In this document: piece by piece, positions 7,000 to 7,369 of the stretch | Layout: every line of letters begins with the position of its first letter | Position numbering within the stretch: the stretch's first letter is position 1 | Assembly: GCA_002470165.1 (NCBI GenBank) | Contig: DKNF01000225.1 | Location: 1 to 7,369, forward strand | Source: Betaproteobacteria bacterium UBA7395 | Lineage (GTDB): Bacteria > Pseudomonadota > Gammaproteobacteria > Burkholderiales > Rhodocyclaceae | Direction of reading: 5' to 3' | Length of the DNA: 7,369 bases | Program-made: the position numbers and the translations under genes | Notes under the pieces: generated by a model | Databases searched by the model: none | What the model was told of the DNA's origin: nothing | Seen by the model: the letters and a program-made list of their open reading frames with translations, nothing else

Positions 7000-7369
7000 T
7001 TAGAATTTTTCGAAATCGGCCTCGTCGAGCACCGCGACAGCGCGCCGCGTGCCCGGCGTTGCGGCGACAGGCCGACTCGCCGCCGGATTTCTGGCAGGCG
7101 AAGGCGAACGCCCCTGCGCCACCGAGAAGAAACTCATCAACTCCTGCAACTGGCCGGCCTGGCCGCCCAGTTCCTCGGCCGTCGCGGCCAGTTCCTCGGA
7201 CGCCGAAGCATTCTGTTGCGTTGCCTTGTTCAGTTGCCCCATGGCGTTGTTGATCTGGGCGACGCCGACCGACTGTTCCTGCGAGGCCGAAGCGATTTCC
7301 TGGACCAGGTCCGAGGTCTTCTGGATGCTCGGCACCATTTCCTGCAGCAGGCTGCCTGCCCGTTCGGCC
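7000..7369 (-). CDS. C-terminal part of a second methyl-accepting chemotaxis protein with docking pentapeptide
   Basis: The frame is open from the window edge to the TAA at 7002-7000. The 122 visible residues begin A-E-R-A-G-S-L-L-Q-E-M-V-P and continue as the C-terminal arm of an MCP signalling hairpin, including the methylation-type motif [10 protein letters not shown]. Over residues shared with the neighbouring NIT-MCP it is nearly identical in protein sequence but has many synonymous differences. Past the hairpin it carries a linker of about 30 residues rich in Pro, Ala and Arg, then ends D-F-E-K-F. This fits the aromatic-x-x-aromatic pentapeptide that tethers CheR and CheB to high-abundance receptors. 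The sensor domain, membrane helices and start lie outside the window. It is the first visible gene of the minus-strand operon. Confidence 0.92.
   Translation of the reverse strand, partial: AERAGSLLQEMVPSIQKTSDLVQEIASASQEQSVGVAQINNAMGQLNKATQQNASASEELAATAEELGGQAGQLQELMSFFSVAQGRSPSPARNPAASRPVAATPGTRRAVAVLDEADFEKF

Noticed and set aside
6976..7010. Hairpin plus downstream T-rich stretch as a plus-strand intrinsic terminator
   Set aside because: The T-rich bases are the end of the minus-strand MCP coding sequence and do not follow the stem directly (TGATTTAGAATTTTT). No plus-strand gene ends here.

Overview
The window is GC-rich with strongly G/C-biased third codon positions. It reads like a motile Gram-negative proteobacterium. 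The CheB/CheR/CheD and receptor sequences suggest a betaproteobacterium, possibly Rhodocyclaceae; this is an inference from protein character and composition, not a database result. There is no sign of mobile DNA, rRNA, tRNA or CRISPR.

Left third, plus strand (1-1729): the last codons of what is probably a PbpC-type (PBP1C) cell-wall enzyme, then a four-helix DUF599 membrane protein, then a RarD-type EamA/DMT-family transporter. DUF599 and rarD are 2 bases apart and look co-transcribed.

Right two-thirds, minus strand (7369 down to 1726): a chemotaxis adaptation operon. In transcription order it holds the C-terminal end of one methyl-accepting chemotaxis protein (MCP), a complete 905-residue MCP, cheD, cheR and cheB. 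The last four are packed tightly: ATGA overlap between mcp and cheD, TGATG overlap between cheD and cheR, and 5 bases between cheR and cheB. Translational coupling is therefore likely. The complete MCP has a periplasmic NIT (nitrate/nitrite-sensing type) domain between two membrane helices, a conventional HAMP, three tandem 91-residue HAMP-like repeats, and a signalling hairpin that looks one heptad per helix shorter than Tsr/Tar. The upstream partial MCP has an almost identical signalling tail but adds a proline/alanine-rich linker ending in a CheR/CheB-docking-type pentapeptide (DFEKF), which the complete MCP lacks.

How they work together: the receptors would control a CheA kinase (CheA, CheW and CheY are not in this window). 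CheR methylates, CheB demethylates and deamidates, and CheD deamidates receptor glutamines, which together give adaptation. The two operons converge so closely that one CTAG tetranucleotide supplies both stop codons (rarD and cheB).

The 57-base gap between the two MCP genes contains a perfect 8-bp hairpin with a 4-base loop. It is the only substantial non-coding structure seen. Apart from this gap and a 33-base gap at 120-152, the window is essentially fully coding. No wholly unknown system is evident. The receptor architecture, the unequal docking tails and the intergenic hairpin are the points most worth following up.
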